Shown here: piece after piece, positions 7,434 to 22,204 of the stretch | Layout of the letters: every line of letters begins with the position of its first letter | Numbering within the stretch: the first letter of the stretch is position 1 | Assembly: GCA_934630815.1 (NCBI GenBank) | Contig: CAKTWI010000030.1 | Coordinates: forward strand, 1-22,204 | Length of the DNA: 22,204 bases | Source of the DNA: an uncultured Senegalimassilia sp. | GTDB lineage: Bacteria; Actinomycetota; Coriobacteriia; Coriobacteriales; Eggerthellaceae | Direction: 5' to 3' | Made by a program: the position numbers and the translations under genes | Notes under the pieces: generated by a model | Seen by the model: only the letters and a program-made list of their open reading frames with translations | The model's database searches: none | What the model was told of the DNA's origin: nothing

Positions 7434-8768
7434 CTAAATCTCACGCTCGACGACTTCGGCGATGGCCTTCGCATGCTGCTCGGCAGCCTGCTGGTCCATG
7501 GCCTCCACCATCACGCGAACGACCGGCTCGGTGCCGCTCGGACGCAGCAGCACGCGACCGTCCTCGCCAAGCGCCGCTTCGGCAGCTGCCACGGCATCGG
7601 CGATGGCCTGGTTGCCATCGGCCGCGTGCTTGTCCTTCACGCGCACGTTGATGAGCGTTTGCGGGAAGCGGGTCATGGCTTTCGCCGCTTCGCCGGCGGA
7701 CTTGCCGGCACGCTTGCAAGCAGCCAGGAACTGCAGCGCTGTGACCAGGCCGTCGCCCGTGGAGTTGTGCTCCAGGAAGATGGTGTGACCGGACTGCTCG
7801 CCGCCGATGACGTAACCGCCCTCGCGCATGGCCTCGAGCACGTAGCGGTCGCCCACCTTCGTTTGGATGAGGTTGATGCCCGCATCGCGCAGCGCGTGCG
7901 TCAGGCCCAAGTTCGCCATGACGGTGGACACGGCGGTGTCGCCGGCCAGCAGACCGCGCTGCTTCAGGTCGATGGCGCACACGGCTTCCACCATGTCGCC
8001 GTCGATCTCGTTGCCCTCGGAGTCCATGAGCATGACACGGTCGGCGTCGCCGTCATGCGCGATGCCCACGTCGGCGCCGCACTCGGCGACCAGAGCGCGC
8101 AGGGGCTCCAGGTGCGTGGAGCCGCACTGGACGTTGATGTCCGTACCGCAGTAATCGTCGTTGATGACGGTGACATCGGCACCCAAGCGGCGCAGCGCCT
8201 CGGCGCTGGTCATGCAGGATGCGCCATGGCCGGTGTCAAGCGCCACCTTCAGGCCCTTGAAGTCGATGCCCTGCTTCTCCACGCTCTGCACCGCGTGCTG
8301 GATGTACAGCTCGCAAGCGTCCTCGACGGGCACGGCCACGCCCACCTCATCGCCATTGGGCAGCTCATCGGCCGCAGCGCCACCGCGGGCCATGAATGCC
8401 TCGATCTCGTCCTCGACGGAGTCGGGCAGCTTAAAGCCCTGGCCGTCGAAGATCTTGATGCCGTTGTACTCCGGCGGGTTGTGCGAGGCGGAGATGACGA
8501 TGCCGCCATCGCAATGCAGCTCGCGCGTAAGCAGGGCGATGGCCGGCGTGGGGATGATGCCCGCCAGCAGCGCCGTGCCGCCCATGGACATAATGCCGGC
8601 GGCAACGGCCGACTCCAGCATATCGCCCGACAGGCGCGTATCCTTGCCGATCAGAATGGTACGGCCCTTGAAAGCAACCGCAGCCTGACCCAGCTGGAAG
8701 GCCATCTGGCACGTAAGCTCCTTGTTCGCAACGCCGCGAACCCCATCAGTACCGAAAAGACGTGCCAT
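7434..8768 (-). CDS. glmM: Phosphoglucosamine mutase
   Basis: A 444-residue phosphohexomutase that converts glucosamine-6-phosphate to glucosamine-1-phosphate, on the route to UDP-GlcNAc and peptidoglycan. Seen: the N-terminal FGTDGVRGVAN; the active-site loop ISASHNPPEYNGIKIF with Ser95 as the serine that is phosphorylated; the metal-binding DGDADR at 239-244; the sugar-binding GGEQSGH ending at His328; and the phosphate-binding RPSGTEP near 409-415. Length and motif order are standard for GlmM rather than phosphoglucomutase. ATG 8768 is preferred because GAGGAG lies about 6 bases upstream; an in-frame ATG at 8795 would add nine residues not seen in the family. It is the last gene of the rpoB-rpoC-hisE-glmM run, separated from hisE by 234 bases, so it may have its own promoter. 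Confidence 0.96.
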   Translation of the reverse strand: MARLFGTDGVRGVANKELTCQMAFQLGQAAVAFKGRTILIGKDTRLSGDMLESAVAAGIMSMGGTALLAGIIPTPAIALLTRELHCDGGIVISASHNPPEYNGIKIFDGQGFKLPDSVEDEIEAFMARGGAAADELPNGDEVGVAVPVEDACELYIQHAVQSVEKQGIDFKGLKVALDTGHGASCMTSAEALRRLGADVTVINDDYCGTDINVQCGSTHLEPLRALVAECGADVGIAHDGDADRVMLMDSEGNEIDGDMVEAVCAIDLKQRGLLAGDTAVSTVMANLGLTHALRDAGINLIQTKVGDRYVLEAMREGGYVIGGEQSGHTIFLEHNSTGDGLVTALQFLAACKRAGKSAGEAAKAMTRFPQTLINVRVKDKHAADGNQAIADAVAAAEAALGEDGRVLLRPSGTEPVVRVMVEAMDQQAAEQHAKAIAEVVEREI

Positions 8769-8843
8769 ATTTCGCTCCTCTTTTCCAATAGTCACCGAGT
8801 CAAAACCCTATGCGGAGATTGACCCTTTTAAATCCCACAGGTC

Positions 8844-8857
8844 CACTGAAGTCAGTG
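8844..8857. promoter_or_regulatory. Short palindrome upstream of glmM
   Basis: CACTGA-AG-TCAGTG is a 6-2-6 inverted repeat 76 bases upstream of the glmM start. It could be an operator. No convincing -35/-10 pair was found beside it. Confidence 0.2.
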
Positions 8858-8888
8858 AGGGCGCTTGCGGTGCGTCGTATTCGCGTGA

Positions 8889-8921
8889 AGCAAACGGGCA
8901 TTGGCTTGTGGGCCATGCCCG
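8889..8921 (-). terminator. Weak terminator-like hairpin after hisE
   Basis: On the - strand CGGGCAT pairs with ATGCCCG (8921-8915 with 8901-8895), with inner GGC/GCC pairing, followed by TTTGCTTC. CGTGAAGC occurs on both sides as a direct repeat. The T-tract is weak, so read-through from hisE into glmM is possible. Confidence 0.35.
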
Positions 8922-8973
8922 TGAAGCTGAATGCGAAGACGGCGTGCCACAAGCGGCCGCAACGTCGAGCAGG

Positions 8974-8997
8974 TCCGCCGGCCGGCAGGCCGGCGGA
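8974..8997. repeat. GC-rich hairpin directly after hisE
   Basis: A perfect 10-bp stem, TCCGCCGGCC / GGCCGGCGGA, with loop GGCA, starts six bases beyond the hisE stop codon. No T-run follows on the - strand, so it is not a classic terminator; it may stabilise the 3' end or slow the polymerase. Confidence 0.5.
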
Positions 8998-9002
8998 ACC
9001 GA

Positions 9003-9482
9003 TTATTTACCTCGTTTCACATGCTCTTCGTGCAGACGGATGGCGCCTTGGGGGCGCTCCTCGTCGGTCATGCGGTTGTTCAGCTCGGCAGCGAACTCGT
9101 CGATGCCGATACCGTAACGCTCAAGCACGACGAGAAGATGATACACCACGTCAGCAGCCTCATAACGCAGATGGTCGCAAGCCGCGTCGGCCTTGGCGGC
9201 GAACGCATCGGCCATACCCGCGTGCGAGCCCTCGTGGCCGGCAAGGCCCGCCAGCATCATCTTCGCGGCTTCCACGTCCTTGGCAGCCAAAGCCACCTCG
9301 TTGGATTCCTCGACCACCTTCTTCAGCGGCGAGTCGGCGTTGCCCGTGAGCAGGCGGAACGTGTAGCTGCCCTCCCCTGCCTCGCGGCGAGCGTGAATGG
9401 TTCCCGCCAGCGCCTCGAGCGTGGCGCCGATCTGCGATGCAGGAGCCTGCTCCCCCTCGGGGATGTAAGTTTTATCGCTCAT
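9003..9482 (-). CDS. hisE: Phosphoribosyl-ATP pyrophosphatase (HisE, MazG-like fold)
   Basis: A 159-residue all-alpha nucleotide pyrophosphohydrolase. HisE converts phosphoribosyl-ATP to phosphoribosyl-AMP in the second step of histidine synthesis. Seen: TFRLLTGNADSPLKKVVEES with the metal-binding EExxE at Glu58-Glu59-Glu62, and the second acidic motif YEAADVVYHLLVVL with Glu108 and Asp111, then GIGIDEFAAELNNR, all characteristic of HisE. The protein is longer than the usual 90-110 residues: about 35 extra residues lie at the N-terminus and about 25 between the two metal motifs (71-103). The start is supported by AAAGG about 6 bases upstream. No other his gene is in the window; it lies between rpoC, from which a strong terminator separates it, and glmM. 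A general MazG-type house-cleaning role is possible but less likely. Confidence 0.85.
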   Translation of the reverse strand: MSDKTYIPEGEQAPASQIGATLEALAGTIHARREAGEGSYTFRLLTGNADSPLKKVVEESNEVALAAKDVEAAKMMLAGLAGHEGSHAGMADAFAAKADAACDHLRYEAADVVYHLLVVLERYGIGIDEFAAELNNRMTDEERPQGAIRLHEEHVKRGK

Positions 9483-9540
9483 GAAAAGCCTTTCGAACGT
9501 TAGCGGGCGCGGGCGTTGCCGCCGTTCAGCCCGCCATAAC

Positions 9541-9571
9541 GAAAAAGGGGCGCGCCGATGCGCGCCCCTTT
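9541..9571 (-). terminator. Rho-independent terminator of rpoBC
   Basis: A perfect 12-bp stem AAAGGGGCGCGC / GCGCGCCCCTTT with a four-base loop, followed on the - strand by TTTTTC. It starts ten bases after the rpoC stop. Only 58 bases remain between it and the hisE start, so hisE expression needs read-through or a promoter in that short gap; none was clear. Confidence 0.93.
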
Positions 9572-9580
9572 CAGCTGGCG

Positions 9581-17548
<7,968 letters not shown>

Positions 17549-17604
17549 GAGGCTTTTCCTCCTTCAGGTGCATCCGCAAAACTGCGAAAAAGTTGCAATT
17601 TGCT

Positions 17605-17633
17605 AGAATACGGCGAAATGTCAAGCCCGTCAA
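17605..17633 (-). promoter_or_regulatory. Sigma-70-type promoter of rpoB
   Basis: On the - strand TTGACG (17633-17628), a 17-base spacer and TATTCT (17610-17605) make a good housekeeping promoter, with transcription expected near 17598, about 50 bases before the GTG start. The spacer holds a second TTGACA, too close to this -10 to serve it. A further extended -10, TGCTAGAAT (17729-17721), lies about 116 bases upstream and may be a second start. The same TGCTAGAAT occurs on the + strand at 17601-17609. Confidence 0.85.
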
Positions 17634-17729
17634 GGAATTTTTTCACGAGCTGTGGAAATTTGTTGGTTTTCGCCGCTTCACCTGGGGAAACGCAGATATG
17701 ACTTTTCTCGTGCGGAAGGCATTCTAGCA

Positions 17730-18036
17730 CGGCAGACGGCGCGACGGTGATCGAGCGCGGAAAAGCCTTATATGGCAGCATTAGGACGCCGCCTTGGAAC
17801 CACGCGACGCCGACAGCCTGCGAGTCCACGCGATCGAGACGGCGCCGGTAGCCTCGCCGTCGCCCCGTCTGCGTCCGCGACGACACCCGCTCTCCTTCGC
17901 CGGCGGAAGGACGCGATAACGCCGGGATTCCGCCGTTATCGTAGACAACCGCCACCGGGGCCCCATAGGCTGCCGACTGGGGTACCATGGGCTGCATACC
18001 CGATTTCCGGGCATGACAAGAGAGGACCTCCTTACC
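17730..18036. other. Intergenic region between rpoB and yfhO
   Basis: No gene is seen here. The region holds an inverted repeat CGATAACG / CGTTATCG (17914-17921 and 17934-17941), a bulged hairpin around CCTTCGCCGGCGGAAGG (near 17904-17920), and an ATxCCCG/CGGGxAT hairpin at about 17997-18015 just before the yfhO ribosome-binding site. No clear + strand promoter for yfhO was found. Confidence 0.4.
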
Positions 18037-20994
18037 ATGTATATATCCGGCAACGATGCATCCGCGCAACCGCATCAACGCCCCGCGGCCCGCACCTGCG
18101 CAAGCCGCTTCGCCCGTACAGCCGCGCCGTACCTGGCGGCCTTCGCCATCCCCTTCTGCGTGCTGCTTGCCGCCTTCGCCATGCGGGGGATCTCCCCCTT
18201 CGGCGACGTGTCGGTGATGCTCTACGACATGCCCGTGCAGTACGCCGAGTACTTCGGCTGGCTCATCCAAGTGCTGCACGGCCAGGGCAACCTGCTGTAC
18301 AGCAACGCTGCCGGATTGGGCGGCGGCATGTTCAGCCTGTTCACCTATTACCTGTCCAGCCCGTTCAACCTGATCGCGTTCTTCTTCACGCCCGAAACCG
18401 TGCCGCAGCTGTTCAGCGTCCTGTACCTGGTGAAGATCCCCGCGTGCGCCGTGTGCTGCCTGGTGCTTTTGCGCGGAAGGCTTCTGGCAGCGGACGCCGA
18501 AAGCTGGCGCGAGGCTCGCACCACCGCGGCAAGCGCCCCGGCGGGTCGGCAGGTGCTGCTCGTACTGCTCGCATGCGCCTACGCGCTCACCTCGTACGTG
18601 CTGGGATATGCGAGCAACATCATGTGGCTCGACGGCGTGATCATGGCCCCGCTGGCGGCGCTGGGCGCGTACCGACTGGTGCAGCGCCGCGCATGCGGCG
18701 GGCTGTTCGCCGCGTGCGCGTGCGCCATCGTGTTCAACTGGTACACGGGATATATGGTGTGCCTGCTGTGCGTGCTTTGGTTCTTCTACGAGCTGGCGCG
18801 CAACCGCAGCCTGCGCGGACGGCGCCTGCGCCGCTGTTGGCGCTTCGCCGCCACCATGGCGCTTGCCGTGGGCGCGGGCATGGTGGTGCTCATCCCCACG
18901 GCGCTGGCGCTTCTGGGCGGCAAGGGCACGCATGCGGGGCTGGCGTCACTTGCATGCAACACGGGCCTGGCCCGCAACCCGCTTGCGGTGGCCGACCTGT
19001 TCTGCATCGGCACCTTGCCCGGCATCACCACGCAGGCGAACCTGCCCGCTCTGACGATATCGGCGCTGGTGCTGGTCGGCGTCGGCATGTTCCTGGCGAA
19101 CGGGGCCGTCGGGCGGCGCGAGCGCATCGCGGGCACGGCATTCGCGCTCGTTATGGCCACGAGCCTGGTGTTCACGCCCGTGGCCACCATCTGGAGCGGG
19201 TTCGTACCCGAAAGCTCCTACACCAACCGCAACGGGTTCGCCATCCTGCTGGTCATGACGGTGCTTGCCGCCGAGGGCCTGCTGACGCTCTCGCTGCTTG
19301 ATACGCGGCCGCAGCGCAGGTGCGCACTGGTGGGCGGCGGTGCGGCGCTTGTCAGCGTTGCCGGGTCCGCCGCATGGCTGTATATGGCGAAGGGAAGCCT
19401 GCCGCAGGCGCCCGAGCTGGTGGCGCTGGAATGCGGGCTGCTGGCGGCGTTCACGCCGCTGGTCGCGGGCGCAGCCGGGCCGCGCGGCGTTGCTGCGACG
19501 GCGGATGGCGAGGACGCGCAACGGGTCGGCGGCAAGGCGGAGCAGGCGAGCCGCACGGCGGATGCCGAGCGTGCGGACGCAGACGCCGTGCGCGACGCCG
19601 CCTTCCCCAGCGCAAACCGAGCCGGCTGCCCGCCGCACGGAGCCCGACCGATCTTACGCGCCGCGTTGTGCGTCGCGCTAGCCTGCGTGTTCGTCGGCGA
19701 GCAGGTGTTCAGCGCGCAGGCGCAGCTTTCGCGATGCCGCTACACGGTCAGCGGCTACACCGACACGCTCACGGAGCTGGAGAGCTTCTACAGCCAGCTT
19801 GACGGCGAGACCGCGGGCTCTGCGGACGGCGTTTCCGCCTTCACCCGCGTGGGCAACGCCGCGCCGTATTGGGGCGGCAGCAAGGTCAACGGACCAGACA
19901 ACATGGCGCTCGTGCTGGGCGTGAGCACGTTCGACCATTACTCTTCCACGCAGGAATACCGCATCCAGCAGCTGCTGCACGACCTGGGCTATAGCAAGGT
20001 CACGCCGTTCGGCACCTATTACATGAGCTCAAACGTCATCGCCGACGCGCTGCTCGGCGTCACCGACATCGTGGACGATCAGCCCCCCGCCGCGACCGAC
20101 CCCGAAGAGGCCGTGCTGCGCGGCACGTGGCGCGCATACCGCAACGAGCTTGCGCTGCCGCCGGGCTGGGGCACCACGGGCAGCGCGCACGTCGACTGGC
20201 AGGAAGGGCGCCCGCTTGACAATCAAGATGCCATGCTCGCAAACGCCGCCGACAATGACGTGAGCGCGCTTTCCGCCGTCGACGTGCAGGAATGCGACGG
20301 CGGCCAGGATGCACGCACGTTCACGCTGACCCCTTCGGCTGACGGCCCGGTGTACCTGTACACACCGACGGCGTTCGTGAACGATCTCTATTACGAAGGC
20401 GGCGTCGTGTGCGAAGTATGGGCCGACGGCTCGCTCGTGCAAATCGTCGGCGGGCGCGGTTCGTGCAACCAGGTGTACCTGGGCTGGGGGCGCGCCGGGC
20501 AATCCGTGCAGGTGACCATCAAACCGCTAGCCGAGCAGCCTTACGAGCTGCGCTTCGAGGACGGAACCGTGGCCAACGCGCGATCCGCGTTCTGGGATGT
20601 TCCCGCCGCCGAGCTGGTGCAGGCCGGCACCGTGGACCTGCAAATCCTGGAAGATCAGCTATCGCGCATCGATTCCGACGGTTTTGCGCTTTCCGCTTAC
20701 GAGAACGGACGGATTGCGGCCACGTTCAACGCCGCCCAGAACGAGACGCTCGTGATCAGCCAGCCCTATGAAGACGGTTGGACCGCCACGGTCAACGGCC
20801 AGCCCGTCGAGCTGCAGGCGGCTTACGACGGACTGATGGGGGTACCGGTGCAAACCGGTGACAACATCGTCGAGCTTCGCTATCTCACGCCCGGGCTTAT
20901 CCCGGGGGCGGTTGTGGGCATTGCGTCCGTTACGCTGTTCGTCGTATGGCGCATAGCGGCACGCAGGCGTAGCATGTTGCATGACGGCGAATAA
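18037..20994 (+). CDS. YfhO-family polytopic membrane glycosyltransferase
   Basis: A 985-residue integral membrane protein of the YfhO family, proposed GT-C-fold enzymes that move sugars from polyprenyl-phosphate carriers onto surface polymers such as teichoic acids. Seen: a short cytoplasmic N-terminus, a first membrane helix (about 29-49), a conserved loop with DMPVQY (64-69), the family-like GNLLYSNAAGLGGGMFSLF followed by YYLSSPFNLIAFFF, and many further hydrophobic helices to about 480. A polar Ala/Asp/Arg-rich insert lies at about 480-540. A large extracytoplasmic domain follows, ending with SQPYEDGWTATVNGQPVEL and a last membrane helix, a pattern typical of YfhO C-termini. The start at 18037 has GAGAGGA about 10 bases upstream; ATG 18013 has no such site. 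The next gene, a CsbB-like glycosyltransferase, supports the role. The sugar and the acceptor are unknown. Confidence 0.82.
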   Translation: MYISGNDASAQPHQRPAARTCASRFARTAAPYLAAFAIPFCVLLAAFAMRGISPFGDVSVMLYDMPVQYAEYFGWLIQVLHGQGNLLYSNAAGLGGGMFSLFTYYLSSPFNLIAFFFTPETVPQLFSVLYLVKIPACAVCCLVLLRGRLLAADAESWREARTTAASAPAGRQVLLVLLACAYALTSYVLGYASNIMWLDGVIMAPLAALGAYRLVQRRACGGLFAACACAIVFNWYTGYMVCLLCVLWFFYELARNRSLRGRRLRRCWRFAATMALAVGAGMVVLIPTALALLGGKGTHAGLASLACNTGLARNPLAVADLFCIGTLPGITTQANLPALTISALVLVGVGMFLANGAVGRRERIAGTAFALVMATSLVFTPVATIWSGFVPESSYTNRNGFAILLVMTVLAAEGLLTLSLLDTRPQRRCALVGGGAALVSVAGSAAWLYMAKGSLPQAPELVALECGLLAAFTPLVAGAAGPRGVAATADGEDAQRVGGKAEQASRTADAERADADAVRDAAFPSANRAGCPPHGARPILRAALCVALACVFVGEQVFSAQAQLSRCRYTVSGYTDTLTELESFYSQLDGETAGSADGVSAFTRVGNAAPYWGGSKVNGPDNMALVLGVSTFDHYSSTQEYRIQQLLHDLGYSKVTPFGTYYMSSNVIADALLGVTDIVDDQPPAATDPEEAVLRGTWRAYRNELALPPGWGTTGSAHVDWQEGRPLDNQDAMLANAADNDVSALSAVDVQECDGGQDARTFTLTPSADGPVYLYTPTAFVNDLYYEGGVVCEVWADGSLVQIVGGRGSCNQVYLGWGRAGQSVQVTIKPLAEQPYELRFEDGTVANARSAFWDVPAAELVQAGTVDLQILEDQLSRIDSDGFALSAYENGRIAATFNAAQNETLVISQPYEDGWTATVNGQPVELQAAYDGLMGVPVQTGDNIVELRYLTPGLIPGAVVGIASVTLFVVWRIAARRRSMLHDGE

Positions 20995-21009
20995 TCGAGC
21001 GTAGCTCGA
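20995..21009. repeat. Small hairpin right after the yfhO stop codon
   Basis: TCGAGC-GTA-GCTCGA forms a 6-bp stem immediately after the TAA. No T-run follows, so it is not a typical terminator. It may be an RNA-processing or stability element in a yfhO-csbB transcript; the gap to the next gene is 117 bases. Confidence 0.35.
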
Positions 21010-21111
21010 GCGCGCACCGATTCGCCCTAAGGCGCTATCGCACGCCCACTTCGCAAGGAAACGCCGCACCCGACGGGGAGAGCGGCGGCAAAGCTAGATT
21101 GGAACGAACAC

Positions 21112-22074
21112 ATGAGCGACGCCCTGTACGACCTGACGCTGGTGGTCCCCTGCTACAACGAGGCGGACAACATCCCGCTGTTCTACAAAACGGCCACCGA
21201 ATGCTTCGAACAGGCCGGGGTGGGCGTTGAGATCGTATTCGTGAACGACGGCAGCCAAGACGGCACCTCGCAGCTTTTGCACCGCGTGGTGGAATCCGCA
21301 CGCGGGAAGCACGCTGTGCAGGCTATCGACTTCTCGCGCAACTTCGGAAAGGAATCGGCGCTGTACGCCGGCATGCAGGCGGCGCGCGGCAACAACATCT
21401 GCCTTATCGACGCGGACATGCAGCAAACGCCCCACGACGCGCTGCGCATGTATCGCCTGCTCATGGAGAACGCCGACGTGGACTGCGTAGCCGCGTGCCA
21501 GGTCGACCGCAAAGAGGGCTTCGTGCTGAAGCTGTTCAAGCGCGCCTTCTACCGTACGTTCAACGGCATGGCCGACGACATCTCCATCCCCGCAAACGTC
21601 AGCGATTTCCGCGTGTTCCGCCGTCCCGTGCGCGATGCGCTGCTCGCACTGCCCGAGCGCGAACGCTTCAGCAAGGGCCTGTTCGCCTGGATCGGCTTCA
21701 ATACGCTCGAGATCCCCTACGAGGCCGAGCAGCGCGCCGCCGGCACGAGCAAGTGGTCGTTCAAGAAGCTGTTCCGCTACGCCGCAACGGGCATCTTCGG
21801 GTTCACTACCTGGCCGCTCAAGATCGCGGTGTGGCTGGGCAGTCTCTGCGCCGTCGCCGCGGTGATATACCTGCTGTCGGTGCTGGCCGAGTACCTGTTG
21901 TACGGGACGAACGCCCCGGGCTACCCCACGCTGGCCTGCCTGATCCTGCTGTTCGGCGGTCTGCAGCTAGCGGTGCTGGGAGTGATCGGCGAATACCTGG
22001 GCCGCGACTACATCGAGAACAAGCGCCGCCCCATCTACCTGGCAAAAGAGCACCTAGACAGCACGAAAGAATAG
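21112..22074 (+). CDS. Polyprenyl-phosphate glycosyltransferase, GT2 family (CsbB/GtrB-like)
   Basis: A 320-residue GT-A-fold family 2 glycosyltransferase with two C-terminal membrane helices. Relatives (CsbB, GtrB, ArnC, DPM1) transfer a sugar from a nucleotide-sugar to undecaprenyl-phosphate on the inner membrane face. Seen: LTLVVPCYNEADNIPLFY near the start, FVNDGSQDGT, FSRNFGKESALYAGM, the metal-binding Asp100-Ala-Asp102 in LIDADMQQ, the interface region GTSKWSFKKLFRYA, and hydrophobic helices at about 237-259 and 270-292 followed by GEYLGRDYIENKRRPIYL. The start is set by conservation; the ribosome-binding site is weak. In Firmicutes CsbB works with the flippase GtcA and the YfhO transferase, and the adjacent yfhO here fits that arrangement. 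No gtcA-like gene is visible before an insertion sequence begins 54 bases downstream. Confidence 0.88.
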   Translation: MSDALYDLTLVVPCYNEADNIPLFYKTATECFEQAGVGVEIVFVNDGSQDGTSQLLHRVVESARGKHAVQAIDFSRNFGKESALYAGMQAARGNNICLIDADMQQTPHDALRMYRLLMENADVDCVAACQVDRKEGFVLKLFKRAFYRTFNGMADDISIPANVSDFRVFRRPVRDALLALPERERFSKGLFAWIGFNTLEIPYEAEQRAAGTSKWSFKKLFRYAATGIFGFTTWPLKIAVWLGSLCAVAAVIYLLSVLAEYLLYGTNAPGYPTLACLILLFGGLQLAVLGVIGEYLGRDYIENKRRPIYLAKEHLDSTKE

Positions 22075-22128
22075 CAGGGACGCAAACCGTCTAGGGCCAT
22101 ATGCCACAAAATGAAAAGGGGGCTTGCC

Positions 22129-22204
22129 TGAACTGCGCCCCAGAACTTGGACGCCTTAATTAAAAACTGAGCCTATGCCGCCATCAAGGACTGGCTCCGG
22201 AATT
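22129..22204 (-). mobile_element. End of an IS3-family (IS150-like) insertion sequence, cut by the window edge
   Basis: The 24 bases from 22129 begin TGAACTGCGCCCCAGAACTT and continue GGAC, which matches the typical terminal inverted repeat of IS150-type IS3-family elements and begins with the usual TG. Behind it is the 3' end of a transposase frame on the - strand. The element therefore lies with its right (transposase 3') end here and continues beyond the window. The target duplication cannot be checked without the other end. Confidence 0.7.
22173..22204 (-). CDS. Partial IS3-family transposase (OrfB) C-terminus
   Basis: Only the last nine residues, FRSQSLMAA, and a TAG stop are in the window. 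This ending closely resembles the usual YRxQSLxA-type end of IS150-group OrfB (rve-type DDE integrase). Its distance from the inverted repeat (20 bases) fits that group. The catalytic part lies outside the window, so the call rests on this short tail plus the inverted repeat. Confidence 0.6.
   Translation of the reverse strand, partial: FRSQSLMAA

Overview
The window is GC-rich DNA with short gaps, from a Gram-positive high-GC bacterium. The RpoB and RpoC sequences, the GC-biased third codon positions and the gene mix point to an actinobacterium of the class Coriobacteriia, probably Eggerthellaceae. That placement is an inference from sequence character, not a database match.

Layout from left to right. 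(1) 60-3877, + strand: polyphosphate genes, an exopolyphosphatase (Ppx/GppA family) followed by polyphosphate kinase 1 with an unusual Ala/Glu-rich tail and a strong terminator. (2) 3913-4263: a gene-free gap between convergent genes. It holds a 127-bp nested inverted repeat of unknown nature and the probable terminator of cysE. (3) 4264-5181, - strand: serine O-acetyltransferase (EpsC-type CysE). (4) 5182-5779: a 598-bp gap with weak regulatory signals and a possible coding remnant. (5) 5780-7243, + strand: a secreted, membrane-anchored glucosaminidase (cell-wall hydrolase). (6) 17548 down to 7434, - strand: rpoB, rpoC, hisE, glmM. rpoB and rpoC are directly abutted and driven by a good sigma-70-type promoter at 17605-17633. 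Strong terminators follow rpoC and glmM. (7) 18037-22074, + strand, divergent from rpoB: a YfhO-family polytopic membrane protein and a CsbB/GtrB-like polyprenyl-phosphate glycosyltransferase, together resembling two of the three parts of a cell-surface glycosylation system. (8) 22129-22204: the end of an IS3-family (IS150-like) insertion sequence that runs off the right edge.

How the genes relate: ppx and ppk make and degrade polyphosphate. GlmM supplies glucosamine-1-phosphate for peptidoglycan, the glucosaminidase cuts peptidoglycan, and the YfhO/CsbB pair probably decorates a wall or membrane polymer, so envelope biology recurs around the RNA polymerase genes. The most notable observations are a region in the C-terminal extension of RpoC that closely resembles the alpha-subunit C-terminal domain (alphaCTD) of RNA polymerase, a divergent rifampicin-cluster sequence in RpoB, the nested inverted repeat at 3933-4059, and the yfhO-csbB pair with an IS element just downstream. 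No CRISPR array, rRNA or tRNA was recognised.
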